From assembly GCA_013400975.1 (NCBI GenBank), contig WBMZ01000407.1, positions 186,001 through 250,000 of the forward strand: a stretch of 64,000 bases of DNA, given 5' to 3'. The notes beneath the pieces are model-generated. The model saw only the letters and a program-made list of their open reading frames with translations, ran no database searches and was not told the DNA's origin. Within the stretch, counting starts at the first letter, position 1; every line of letters begins with the position of its first letter. The stretch comes from Atrichornis clamosus (Eukaryota > Chordata > Aves > Passeriformes > Menuridae). Below are positions 52,706 to 64,000 of the stretch, one piece after another. A program made the translations under genes and the position numbers.

Positions 52706-55700
52706 AGAGGCAGCTTAAGCCTTCTCAGCAGTGCAGGCAAAATTGAATTTTGTTGCCCCTGGGAGGGCTGGCATGGTCGGTAAGGTTTTTCCAGGGGATA
52801 TGGCAGAGGGGACATGGAGGGGTTTCAGTGTTGGGAGTGTCAATGTGTTTGTAATGGTTGTGAGATGTTAGGGGATGCTCCAGAATAAGGCTGGATTGTT
52901 TTACCTACTTCATTTCCCGCCTCTCTTCAGCTTGCCCTCTCCTTCTGAAAAGCAGGGACATCATCTGATGCCCTTTGTCTCACAGAGGAAATTTGAGGGC
53001 AGAACCAGGAATGCTGAAAGTCAGCCCCTTCTCTTGCTGGCTGGTTAGGATGGAAACACTCCATGTGGGATGTGATCCACAGAGCCAATGCTTTCTAAGC
53101 ACAGGAATGAATGAAAGGCACGGGAATTTGTCACACACCGCAGGAGTACACAGACACTTCAACCCTACATGACAGTCACTCTAACAACATTACTACTGTT
53201 GCTTCTCCTTCTGTCTGGGCATCTTTAGCTTTTCACAAGACAACTCTGCAAGCAGCACATACACAGCCTAAAAGGATAAAGCAACAATTTAATGTCCAAC
53301 ACACACCTAAAATAGCTAGGATTTTATGAGCTGCAAGGCCAAGCATTAGCAAGTTCATTACCAAGAGGGTACTTTGCTGGCCAGAAAAATCTCTGCAAAA
53401 GCCCGATAAAACCTCTGTGTCTTGCTGGAGCTCCTCCCTGGTGATGCTGTTTCCATCTTCCACCTGCCCGACATGGGCATGGATGGAGACTGAACAGCTC
53501 CTGACTCTCAGCTCATCCAGTGACCAGAGGGATCCCGACTAAACCTTCTGTTTCCTTCCGTTTGTTTGTTTCACTTTGTAATAACTTTCCACATTGATGT
53601 CTCTCTCTTGCTGTAATTTTATCTTCCTACAGACTTTCTTATCACTCTGTCTCATGATTACAGCAATTTCCTGAGAAACTGGATGGCAATAGGAGCTGGG
53701 GCTGCTCCTGACAGAGGTTACAGCATGGGCATCACCTGAGCTGGTCTCCAGCATCCCAGCATCACAGAAGGGTAGAAACGAGAGGTGTGTTGTGGGGGTC
53801 AGTGAGTCCTGGAGTGAAATGAAGGTGGAGGAGGAATGGAGACCCTGCAATGTGAGCCTGTGTCATGTTTTGCAGACTTACAGGAGAGCCCAGCACGTGT
53901 GACATCACATCCTACTTGCTTAAGACTCTGTTGGGCTCCTCAGTAGTGTAATGGCAAGCAGGGACTGTGAGACGGTAGTCAAAGCAGAAACAGTGCAGAT
54001 CATATATACAATCCTAGTAGAGTTTCCAAGCTCTTTTCTGAGCTCTTTCCTGAGTTTTCCTGAGCTCTTTCAACTTCTTTTTGTGCTAAGAAATGTAAAA
54101 ATATGACAAATGGTAAGGTGACTGACTGCAGAAAAATGTGTTATCCACAGTCATTCAGGTTGGTCACTTGATTGTGAAAGAAAATAGTGTCGTCTTTCAA
54201 GATTCAACCTGGCTAAAATAATACATCTGGATAGGAAATATTTATTGCCAAAACTACGCTAGCTCCTTTCTCCACTTGGGAAAAAAATAATTAGAAGATT
54301 GGTTGTAAAGATGTGTTCTTCTCCATGGCTACTGATATTTCCAAACTACAATACAAAATGTTTTTAGCACTTTTTCAGCCCTATGTATCTATTTGATAAC
54401 TTTCAAGAAGAAAGTGAAAGAGTCTCAGAAATATCGTGTAATATAAAAAGTAGAGTGTGACCACATATTTTGAACTTTGAGAGTGTGTTATCCTTTGCAG
54501 CTGATAATGCTACTGTTCACTTACAGGGGCAACAGTCTGGCTGCAGACTAACAGAAAATAAGAATAAATATATTCTTCTAGTTATTGCCCTTATTATGCA
54601 TAATATTACAATATAATTATTACTTGTAGTCATATAACAGGAATCCTGATCATTTTTTCTTGAAATATTACTGATAACTCAGTTTGTTAATCTCTAAAAC
54701 ATGAAAAGGATGAGACATGGCCGTGAAATACATATATTTATATCCTGTAGAGGGGTCTTAAAAATGTTCCATCTATAAAATTTTTTTAGTTGAATGTCAA
54801 GTGAAGATTGCTCAATTTTAATCTTATAATTTTGTGAGAATAAAAGCGATGGGCATGACTTAGAGTTGGTTGAACGTTACTTAGGTTTCTGTCACAGTGC
54901 TTCAAAACATTTTCTGTTTCTGACGCTGTCTAAAATCTGATCTTTCCTCAACATTGAAATGATGCTTTAATTAATGGATAGGTTACAACAATATATTTTC
55001 AACAAGTCTGTCAAAAATGCAACTCATCTGAAAACAAATCCTGACAGAACTGAAAGGAAGAAAAAGGGCTTATTCAGTAAAATGTACTTCATGTCTGAAA
55101 AGAAAACTACCATGGCCTATAGATTTCCATGCATGATTCTGGAGTCTTCAGCTGGGAAATTGCCAATCATGAAATCTCTTTTTTTCTCCATTTATTATAT
55201 TTTGCGTAATTTTTACCTGTTTTCAAATTCAAATACATCAAGAGAAAAGACAGTTCATTCAGCAAGGCATGAAAAGGGCTTTACAGGTTTATTAAAAGGA
55301 AGGATTTGAAAGTTTTAAAAATTCTCATAAATCTAATTTAAATAGCATATTCAAGTTTAGAGTATCTAAATTTGGTACCTGATAACAGTAAGATTGCACA
55401 TCTTAGAGAAAAACATGGCATGCCAAGTAAAATGCTTTTTTACCTGAATTATGTATTGCAAAGTTTTCTTGTGTCTCCCCCAAGCTGCCACCCAGCAGGG
55501 TGGTCTCTTACCTGTCCTTACGTAGAAACCTTGCCAGTTCTGTGCAGCCCAAACCGCGACCTCCCTTTGTGCTGAGGTGGCGTTGCTCCCCACATTCTGG
55601 TGTTCCAGCTCTTCTCATTGTTTTAGTTGTCGCTCCTTGTTTGTTTCCATGAACATGAGTCACCCTGTCCCAAGCCTTGCACTTGTGCACAATGGTGCCA

Positions 55701-55999
55701 AAGAACAACTGGTGCAGTGCTGTAGGAGAACAACTCAGCTTCCAAGGTGTTATAATTTATTTTGTTGTGCTAAGAGTTATTTAACATAGAAAATGTTCTA
55801 TTTCTGTTATAAAAAATTGTTTGGAGAGGGGTGGAGAATGATAGAGAAAAGTTGACCTTTTCCAAAGGCACCCACTCTCATCTTGTAAATTTGAGAATAC
55901 AGTAAGTGTCAAATGATTCCTGCTTCATAAACTTGTGACGGAGAGGCATTTTAATTTCTAGTTAATATATGGGGTATGTATGTTATGTAGAATATAATC
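52706..55999. other. Noncoding stretch with a short tandem motif
   Basis: No gene is supported. A small tandem array of gagctcttt/cctgagtttt-type units lies at 54028-54071. Positions 55480-55720 are locally richer in GC and CpG, with overlapping frames on both strands and no recognisable protein. The remainder is AT-rich. Confidence 0.6.
54028..54071. repeat. Short imperfect tandem repeat
   Basis: Roughly three to four imperfect copies of an 11-14 bp unit built on GAGCTCTTTCCT follow one another. It looks like a small slippage array. No known satellite is recognised. Confidence 0.7.
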
Positions 56000-56110
56000 A
56001 AGGAAAACTGGTAAATGTGAGCCCTTTGTCTGGCTGGCAAATATTAATGGGTTAAAGTAAAAATATGTTGTACTTGACATTTTGGGGAAATTGGAGTTAA
56101 TTTGGCTTTG
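56000..56110 (+). repeat. Unnamed dispersed repeat, copy A
   Basis: Positions 56001-56100 align without large gaps to 58141-58245. Both begin aggaaaactggtaaatgt, share a tctggctgg block about 30 bp in (ttctggctgg in copy B) and a gggttaaag / gggttagag block, and later a ttttggggaaa / tttttggaaa block. The two copies have the same orientation, about 2.1 kb apart. Divergence grows toward the right end. I do not recognise the family. It could be an old nonautonomous element or part of a local duplication. Confidence 0.6.
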
Positions 56111-58139
56111 AGTTTCATATAATTTCCTTGAAAGACTGTTCATCCAGTATTTTGTGCACAAATGTCTTGTGGAGTGGAAAGAGTTTGCTTTTGATTTTGG
56201 AAATTCCTTTTAAACCTAGCCTTGCTGCAGATATTAATAATCAGTACTTAATTTATTACATGCATGAAGAAGAATATGCAAGTTCTTTTACACTCTCCTT
56301 CCCTCTAATTCCTTTTATATGATATAGGAAGATATCTATATATAGGATATTTTTTTCACACAGCTACCAAATAGTTCTGCATTCCTACAAGTTGGAATAG
56401 AACAATATTAGAGTTATGATATAAAAAGATACAAAGGGTTCAGACCACATTTATTTCTACACATATCTGGATACTCTTGTTATAAGAAAAATAAATGAAT
56501 GCATTGGAAGTAAAGTGAGATTTAATTTAATATGGTTCCAACTTCTCTGTTGAGAAGGTGATTCTCTTGATAGTGAGATTTAAACCCTTATCTGTGGTCT
56601 ATGGCTTTGGACATTGCCTTCTATTTGGCAGCAAATTAGAAATTTCAGAGTAAACAGCTACAAGCAAGCAAATATTGTACACATACTCAGTTGCTACTGC
56701 AGTTCTTCTGTGTAAAAGCTTCTGAGATATGATTAGAGTTGAAACCTAAATGGAGATAAAACAAATAGGCCTAAGCTAAGTCCAAAAGGTAAAGCAGAAG
56801 AGGTTTATTTATTTTTAGGTAATGAGATTACAGTTTAAATTGCATTTCATCTCATTAAGGGACTGTTAACGTCTGTTACCTCTTTTTCTGACATTAAGTT
56901 ACCATATACCACAGATTCCAGCTAATGACTTTTTGAGGGAGACATTTAGGACATTTCCTAGGAGAGGTTATATTCATTTTTCTACTCCAGGAAAAGATTG
57001 AAAATTTTTTTGAACATACCAGTGAGTTAATTTATCTGATTAAGGATTAATTATGATAATACAGTCCCAGTGATTAGGTACCTTCAATGTAAAATTTGAC
57101 TTCATATATTACAGATCTCTAGATTAAAGAGCTTGATAGTCTTTGACCTGGTTGTGACCTGATGTTTTGAAAGTACTTTTTTCAACTAAGGTGGGAGCAA
57201 TTTTGTTTAGGGCCAAGTTCTGCAACCTCAATTTGGGCTGATTTGGTTTTTATTTCAGTCAATTTTTTTGATAAAGTGAATATAACTGATGGTGTACAAA
57301 AGTATAAATCACCATAAAAGTGGTCAAATCCCTCTATGCAAGTGTTGTGTTGAAAAGCATGTTTTGTTCACAGGTGAAATCTGCTTGGTTTTCTGAAATC
57401 TGGGAGGTAAACTTTTAGACATTGACATCAATTAAAATTAAGCTGACCTTCTGATATTTTTTGTGGGAGTGAACCACGCATCTTAAACACTTATTAATCC
57501 CTTTGCAAGTGATATGACAGAATTCTGTGACAACAGGTCGAAACATGAACATAAATTACATTTAATACCATCTGAAACCATTCCTGGTTTCCTGGTGAGA
57601 ACTTCAGTGCAGTGGACATATAAGTAAAAATACATAACAAATGATAGGACCTTTAGAATATTCTGATGAATGCAGTGGTTGTAGCAGAAGGTCATGCAAA
57701 GGCACTGAGCTGAATTTGGACGTTGTAGCCCAAATTTTGTTTATCTAGGTAGCAGATTTTCTGTTTTTCTGTAGTTTATATCTTTTACTTTGGATTTACT
57801 CACTGCTAATTATCTCATAATAAAGTGATTATTCATTAGTGAATCTGAGGGAAATTAGAATATTGAGACAATAGCAAATTAGTTAATGACCCCAGCAAAA
57901 TCTGTATTAAATGTCTATGAGTGCAACTCTTGCTATTTAAAGGAAATAGAACACAATGACTTGACATAAGAAATGCATTTAAAGGAAAAAATGGTCAAGG
58001 AGGAAATGTTAATATTACCCCATTTAATTACATCCACTTTCAGATTTTGTAAATTCTAAACCACAATAAGCTGGAAATATTTCCTGCTTTATACAAGGAA
58101 CTTATGGGGGAGAAATTTTTATTTCTACCCACCATGATG
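56111..58139. other. Noncoding stretch between the two copies of an unnamed repeat
   Basis: The stretch is AT-rich with short open frames only. A phrase gggccaagttctgcaacctc at about 57211, followed later by a ttcagtcaatt block, weakly recalls the palindromic amniote repeat at 44515 but is too short to call. No gene is supported. Confidence 0.55.
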
Positions 58140-58250
58140 AAGGAAAACTGGTAAATGTCAGCATTTGTTCTGGCTGGGGTATATTTAGGGGTTAGAGGGA
58201 AAATCTTTCTGCACTATTTAAGATTTTTGGAAAGTGTTTTGGTTTTGTTT
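58140..58250 (+). repeat. Unnamed dispersed repeat, copy B
   Basis: This is the partner of the copy at 56000. The first 18 bp of the shared core are identical in the two copies. Identity then falls but the block order is kept for about 100 bp. Left of the core, both copies also have a tatgggg-type block 40-50 bp upstream, so the homology may extend outward. No target-site duplication or terminal inverted repeat is evident. Confidence 0.6.
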
Positions 58251-61200
58251 GAATTTAATGTTAAAGGCAATGATGGTGATATCTGATAATGGTTTCCTTG
58301 GGGGTTCTGAATCTATATGTTTCAGGATTGTCCAGACTTTGAGATGAAACTGATTCCATTTCACTGTGTGTGTGTGCAGCCCTGTGTAGTGAGCTGAGCA
58401 GATATGATGTGTAATGGAAAGGAACAGCTTTGTGGCTGAGAGTAATGGAGATTAATTAACGTATTGTTATTGCTAGAGTATTGTTTGTGATAAATTTTGC
58501 AGTTATTTTGCATATCATAGAAATATGGGAGACTGGGTTATAATTGGCATTGGGTTGAAGGATGTCCCAGTTTATTTTCTCTCACTATTGCATTTTTCCT
58601 CCTAAAGTTGTCCATTTTCCAGATCAGATGTTTCTTCCTGTATTTAGTTTTAGTAAATGGTTTCAATACTTGACAAATTCTGGCTATGTTTTAATGTTTA
58701 ATACTCCTTTCAGTAATTTTCCCCTATATATATACCAGTACGGCAATGACTGGTTAAGCAGGATTTGTTCAAGTAAGGATTTCAACCTGGACCAATAATG
58801 CAGCTTTAGCAAGTTCCACAACAAAATTCCATTTATTATCCTTAAATTATTCTCTTATGTCAGCTTTGATTGTGTTACAAATACTACACTGTTTGAAATA
58901 CTTGTATAGTAATAATAATGTCCTATATTAATATTGGTACTACAATTTTTCAGTAATTAGTTCAATTTTTAATTTAAAATATTAAGAGAAAGAAACAGTG
59001 GGGTTTTTATTTTGAGCAAAATGCCTGTAAAGGATGACTGCAGCAGCAGTAGTAAAAGGCAGGAAGCTATATCATTGCTAATCAATCTAGAGAGCTCTGT
59101 CTCTTACAGATGTCAATACAAAGTTAAGTGCTAAAATAATTGTAGTGTAGGCTTTCCCATAATTACTGTTGTTCATTTGGTATGTTGTGCAAAAAAAAAG
59201 AGAAAAGAGGAATTTGCTTTGCAGTCAGCAGCCACAAATCTCTAAGGAGAAGGAAAAAGATAGCAGAAGGCTGATAGTCATCCATCATTCCTGACAATTT
59301 CACAGCCTAGAATAACTTGACAGAGACCCAGAACAAAATGTTGTTGAGAATTGAATGCTGCTAAGCTGAGTGAATTGACTTTCTGATGTCAAAGCAGGAC
59401 CTGCTTGAAGTGGCTGATGATTTTCCTTTTCTGACTTCAGAAACACTGATATTTAAAATGCCTTGTGGTATGAATGAGCAAATTTGGAAACTGGGGAACA
59501 GTTTTAAAACTTTCTACATCTTTTTAAAGATTTTATAAGGTGATTCTGGTCAGCAAGTGTGTGGGTGTGTATCACACCTACAATTAAAGAGTATTTGATC
59601 CTCACATTCCGCAGAAGCAGGAGTAAGGAATCAGAATTTTCCCCAGTCATCTTGAAACATGAAATTTTTCAAGACCTGGCTCACATCATCTCACTTTGTC
59701 TTTGGTGGTGTACCAGCCCCTCTTTTACTAGCCTTTGGAAAGTAGGCTTTGTTTGTCTCTGTGCAGAACACGGGGACAAATATGCTATGTTCGAATCCAC
59801 ATTTTTTATTTCTTACTTTTAAATTAAAACATTCTTGCATTGTGTTTAGAATAGGTGCAAAATTTCTTCATGATAACATTAGAATGATGTAAGTTGTTAC
59901 ATAGTTTTTATTTAAGTGTTATTGTTATATAAAGGAGATAATTTTCCAGCTATTTATTTAGCAAAAAACATGATATTGGAAATGTTCCTAAATTATTATA
60001 ATTAGGCATAAATTTCCCAATAAATATTGCCACTTTTATCTACTATTCAAAGACTAACCTTCTAAATTGCTTACAACCGTTAAAATGTATGAAGAACACA
60101 AACTGCAGGGTTTAAATGGAAAGAGCTCTTATTTTGTAAAAGACACATTATATCTTAGAAGTGTAAAAGAAATAGAATGTAAATGGGATGTGTGGGCTAA
60201 GCATGCCATCTCTGATCAATAATGCAAAAGGTTTAGCAGGTTTATTTGTAAACCTAACAGCACAGATTTAGTCAGAATGGGGCCTTGTACAGTACACGCA
60301 GGTATTTAAAGGTTAGGAACAAGGAATTTCATTAGTCTGGCAAATCCTCTGCTGTCATTCCCCAATCTCTTTGAATTATTTCCCAATGTATTCTCGCTTT
60401 TTTTTTCTTTTACTAATGGCTGTGTTACTAATACAGAGCTTTATTGCTAATTTCACTCCACGATAAATTGGCACAAGGAGCAGAGATTTTCAAAGTGCCC
60501 TGATTCCCAGTAATGATATTATAGCAACTATCTTTATGTTAATGTAGTTATAGCTGGTATGAAAACATTGCAGTATCAAGCCTGCTACTCGACAACCTTT
60601 CATCTGTGTTTCCAGTTTGTTTTAAAAAACTAATGCCTGATATCTGATAGACTGAGGCATAGATCTGGTATTTTACAGCATCCACTGCAACCTTAAAGCA
60701 GCACTGAGGGACATAAACCGGAAAATTGGCAAACCAGTTTTACTGCATCTTTGTGCTAAAATAAAAACCAAGCAAACAACCCCGAGACCTTATGTAGCAT
60801 AGTGTGGTCCCTTCCCTCTCCTTCCTCTCTGCCTTCCATTTCCCTCATCACAATAAAAAAAAAAAACCAACCTTAAGCTTTGCTAAGAGTTAAAGAATAA
60901 AATATTAATAGAGAAAAAAGCCAGACGTTCTTCCATTTGAAATGTAGGACAATTGTTTCCTGCATTTGTCTGGAGGTCTTACCTAATCAATATAGACTAT
61001 CCAAGAAGAGGTTTCTAGGGATATAACAGCTCTCATTGTCACATACTCCTCAAAAGTAATTTCTTCAAATGATATAAAATATTTTGCCTGTCATTTATTC
61101 CATTCTTTTTCAATAAATCAAATATGAGAGCCTTGTTGAAGACAGTGATCAGTGGAGCTCTTGCATCCTTTTTCCTGACAGTTATGTTGTGTCTGGGTAG

Positions 61201-64000
61201 TCATACACATTTCTGTGGTGTAGAAACATGCAGGGATCTTTTTTGCAGGGTCTAAATGTCTAAAAGAATGAAGATATTTGAATTTTTATATGAATGTCAG
61301 AAAAAGAATATTTGCTGTTTTAATAATTCATTGTTTTCGTGTACTTTTTAGTTTTAGGTTGTAAAACAGAAGTTTGTTTGCAGATTGCAGAGTTTCTACA
61401 AATGCTTTTCAAGTGATCTGAACTTGTCATCTGTCTGACAAAGATATTTTGTTTGAGATATTCATCATTTTGTGACGTTTGTGTTTTGTTTACACTGCTT
61501 CAGTAATTCACTTCTGGGACTAAAACTTGCTTTTGAGGTTTAGGCACACTGCAGGATGCCAAAAAAAGCATCAGATTCTTCTGTATTTGAAAGCTTTTGG
61601 GCCATCAAGAGATCAAAAGCTGCCAGAATCAAACCTGAGATCTGCCATTATAAATAAGGCACTGACAAATCTTATTGTGAGAGGTCGTCCCAGGGGTGAA
61701 AGAAGCACAGAGAACTGAATTGCCCTGACTTTTTCATAAGAAAAATCTGGCTATGCAATGGTATCTTTCTTCAGGAAACTTGTGTGTATATTATAAAATG
61801 GAGTCTGACATCACATATTCTGGTGCTGAAATAGCCATTTTAGCTCAATTGAAAGTCTATTAAGATGAAAATAAACCTTAAACCCTGTTGTGGTCAGCAA
61901 TGCCAAACTCTTGGGGCCAGAGCAGCTCTGGTTTTGAACTATAATTTACTCTGCTATCCTTGTATTTATATACAGAAACTTATGCAATGCAAAGGAAACA
62001 TTTTTATAAACATTGAAACAGATCTTTTCAATTTACCAGACCATTTCCCTGGTTTACATTTCATGCATATATAAAAGGATCATAATATTTTACCAATTCT
62101 AGTACGTAACACAGGTCTTTGCAAACATAACTAACTACAGTAATTCAATAGTTACCAGGGGTTATGTTGGTAATGACAATTTTTTTTTCCCAGCTGTGTT
62201 TTAGCAGAGTTTTTTTTAATAATAAACATGCTGTTAATGGGATTAAACCCTTGAAGTTATTTACAAAAGACTTCATATATGTTTATATCTGAATGTCTTT
62301 CCATTCTTCTGCTTGCTTGCTGTTGGTAAGGACATAATGCAAAACTGCTGTAGTTATCCCATTGAAACTCAGCAATAAGATCATCCAAGCAAATGTCTAG
62401 AACAATGTTATTTCAACACGATCTATAAGAATTGTTCAATAAAGAAAATGTTCCTATATGTATAATTCAGCTTTATCTTTATTGATTTGTTCATATTTTT
62501 AATAGGTTTTAGAATTGTCAGTGTTCTAGTAAAATATAGTATAATCTGGTTTATTTTTAGGGTAATAGAGTTACCGACTTGGACAAAATTTTAATCTATC
62601 CTGCAAGGCTGTTGTTTTTGGCTTTTTTTTCCTATAGACATGCTTTTTATAGTCAATTACTTGAGGGAGAAAAGACTTAAAGCATGAGCTGTGAGGAACA
62701 ACATGAGAAAAGGGATTGATCTTTCCAAAAGAGGGAACCTGACTGCCACTCATTTTTGGAAGATGAGCATTTTTTAACATGGGAAAGTCTTCATGGTCAC
62801 ATTTTTATGTTAGCATTTCATAAGAGCTGCCATGGTATGGACAAATAAACAATACTATTAAAACTGCTTTGATACATACGGAAAGCAGAAATTCTACCTG
62901 ATGTGAGAGAACTGTTTATCTCCAGACACTGCTCTGGGTCTGTGGTGTGACAGGTTATGTGTGTAGGGCTGTAATTGTCGCCCGTGGAAAGAAGGTCCCC
63001 ATCCTGGGGAGTCTTTGGTGGCAAAGTTTGTAATCGGTGCTGACAGAGAGTGGATGACTCAGCTCTCCCACTCTGGGGAGCTCAGCAGCTGGGGTGAGAG
63101 TGTACTATTTAGATTTCTTTGATTTATGCCAAGGAAATCCCTAATGATCCAGAACTAGGGCAGTGCTAAGACATGTTTTTCACCCTCTTGAGACACACAG
63201 TGTGCTGCTCTTGCAGCTGACATCCCAAATCTAAATCACCATTTTATTTCTCACAGTCACATTTACAGCTTCAGTCTTTATTCCTGGCATATCTAAAATT
63301 CCTGTTGAATCCAGTGTCAAAAGCATGAGGACGACAAGAAAGCCTTCTCCCATGCAATAGGTATTTGTGTTTTGGTGACAGAATGCTGTCTCATTTTCAT
63401 GAGAAACTCCTCATTATTTTTTAAGGTCACATTAGCATTTTTTATTTATTGGAAGTCTTCTACTCAAGCCATTCTATACATTTTTTTTGTTCATATTTTC
63501 CTGCCTCCCTTGTGATAAGTGGGTTCCTTCCCTTCTCCAGGCTTGGCCACCAAAATAGTGTTTGCAGACTTTTCCCTCTGTGACACACAGCTATAGGCTG
63601 TGTTCATGAGGTGAGGAAGCTATAGATGTAAGTCAAATCAAGGGAAAACTTGTCATATGCATTGCAGTAAAAATAAGTGTAAACTGCATTAGTGTTCTGA
63701 AAAGCTTAGGGTTTAAATGATGCTCTGGGAAATGAGAGATGATCAGTTGTGATTACTTCGTAAGGGAACTGAGAAATGTCTTGTATCTTTGATTACAATT
63801 TTTTTTTGCTAATAATTTGTATCTTCTGCTGTTATGATTTTAAAATTCTAGGAAATCTGAATGGAATTATATTTACATATGGTTTCCAAAAAAACTCTTG
63901 AGTCTTTTCCAAAATGAAAAAATTGAACAACATAAAGTGTGAAAGATCTTTTTGCAGCATTGCAGTTAATATTGAGATGTTGTATTAAAATACTGTGTTA
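58251..64000. other. Noncoding stretch with a possible conserved element
   Basis: Open frames are at most 87 codons and without motifs. A short GT run lies at 58365-58376 and an A run of twelve at 60855-60866. Positions 60181-60570 have the even, non-repetitive composition typical of conserved noncoding elements. The final 3 kb show nothing that I can annotate. Confidence 0.6.

Noticed and set aside
57640..57740. Stretch resembling part of antisense MIR (a gaaggtcatgc block followed by a gctgaatttgga block)
   Set aside because: Only two short blocks match and the order cannot be extended on either side.
1..64000. Prokaryotic features: operons, ribosome-binding sites, CRISPR arrays, integrases, phage genes
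   Set aside because: There are no dense coding frames and no regularly spaced direct repeats, and the repeats present are vertebrate CR1 and older amniote elements.
1..64000. tRNA, rRNA, snRNA and well-known microRNA genes
   Set aside because: I looked for U6 landmarks and several well-known conserved microRNA seeds and saw none. A covariance-model scan would be needed to exclude divergent RNA genes.

Overview
This window looks like vertebrate nuclear DNA, most likely from a bird. It is AT-rich on both strands, has no dense open reading frames, and carries fragments of the CR1 LINE family in both orientations together with a low load of other repeats. CR1 tails whose reverse complement reads like (ATTCTATG)n, sparse and diverged, are typical of bird and other sauropsid genomes. 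I saw no bacterial, phage, plasmid or organelle genes, no CRISPR array, no tRNA or rRNA gene, and no intact protein-coding gene or convincing exon. The window is best read as a gene desert or the inside of very long introns.

Layout. Positions 1-4.5 kb are AT-rich, with a small palindrome cluster near 1.05-1.10 kb and a pyrimidine-rich tract at 2.4-2.73 kb. A decayed amniote-type retroposon tail lies at 4.58-4.74 kb. A clear antisense CR1 3' end occupies 11.59-11.99 kb. From 12 to 24.8 kb there is unique-looking DNA with several stretches that resemble conserved noncoding elements. Short sense-strand CR1 tails lie near 24.85 kb (weak) and 27.81-27.88 kb (good). A longer antisense CR1 copy lies at 29.57-30.34 kb.

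The one recognisable protein remnant is at 36.49-37.33 kb on the minus strand. It is a hAT-family DNA transposon transposase, broken by stops and frameshifts, with a readable C-terminal dimerisation domain. Further on are a palindromic amniote repeat (44.5-44.6 kb), an antisense CR1 tip (46.04 kb), an antisense MIR-like SINE (49.64-49.86 kb), a second retroposon tail (52.60-52.70 kb), and a pair of diverged same-orientation copies of an unnamed roughly 100-bp repeat (56.0 and 58.1 kb). The last 5 kb show only simple AT-rich sequence.

No genes here can be said to work together. The contents are dead mobile elements of several ages in noncoding DNA. Any function would be regulatory, and sequence inspection alone cannot establish it. 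I did not find a new biological system. The items most worth checking are the hAT remnant, the paired unnamed repeat, the palindromic repeat and the candidate conserved elements. All repeat names rest on recognition by eye, without database alignment.
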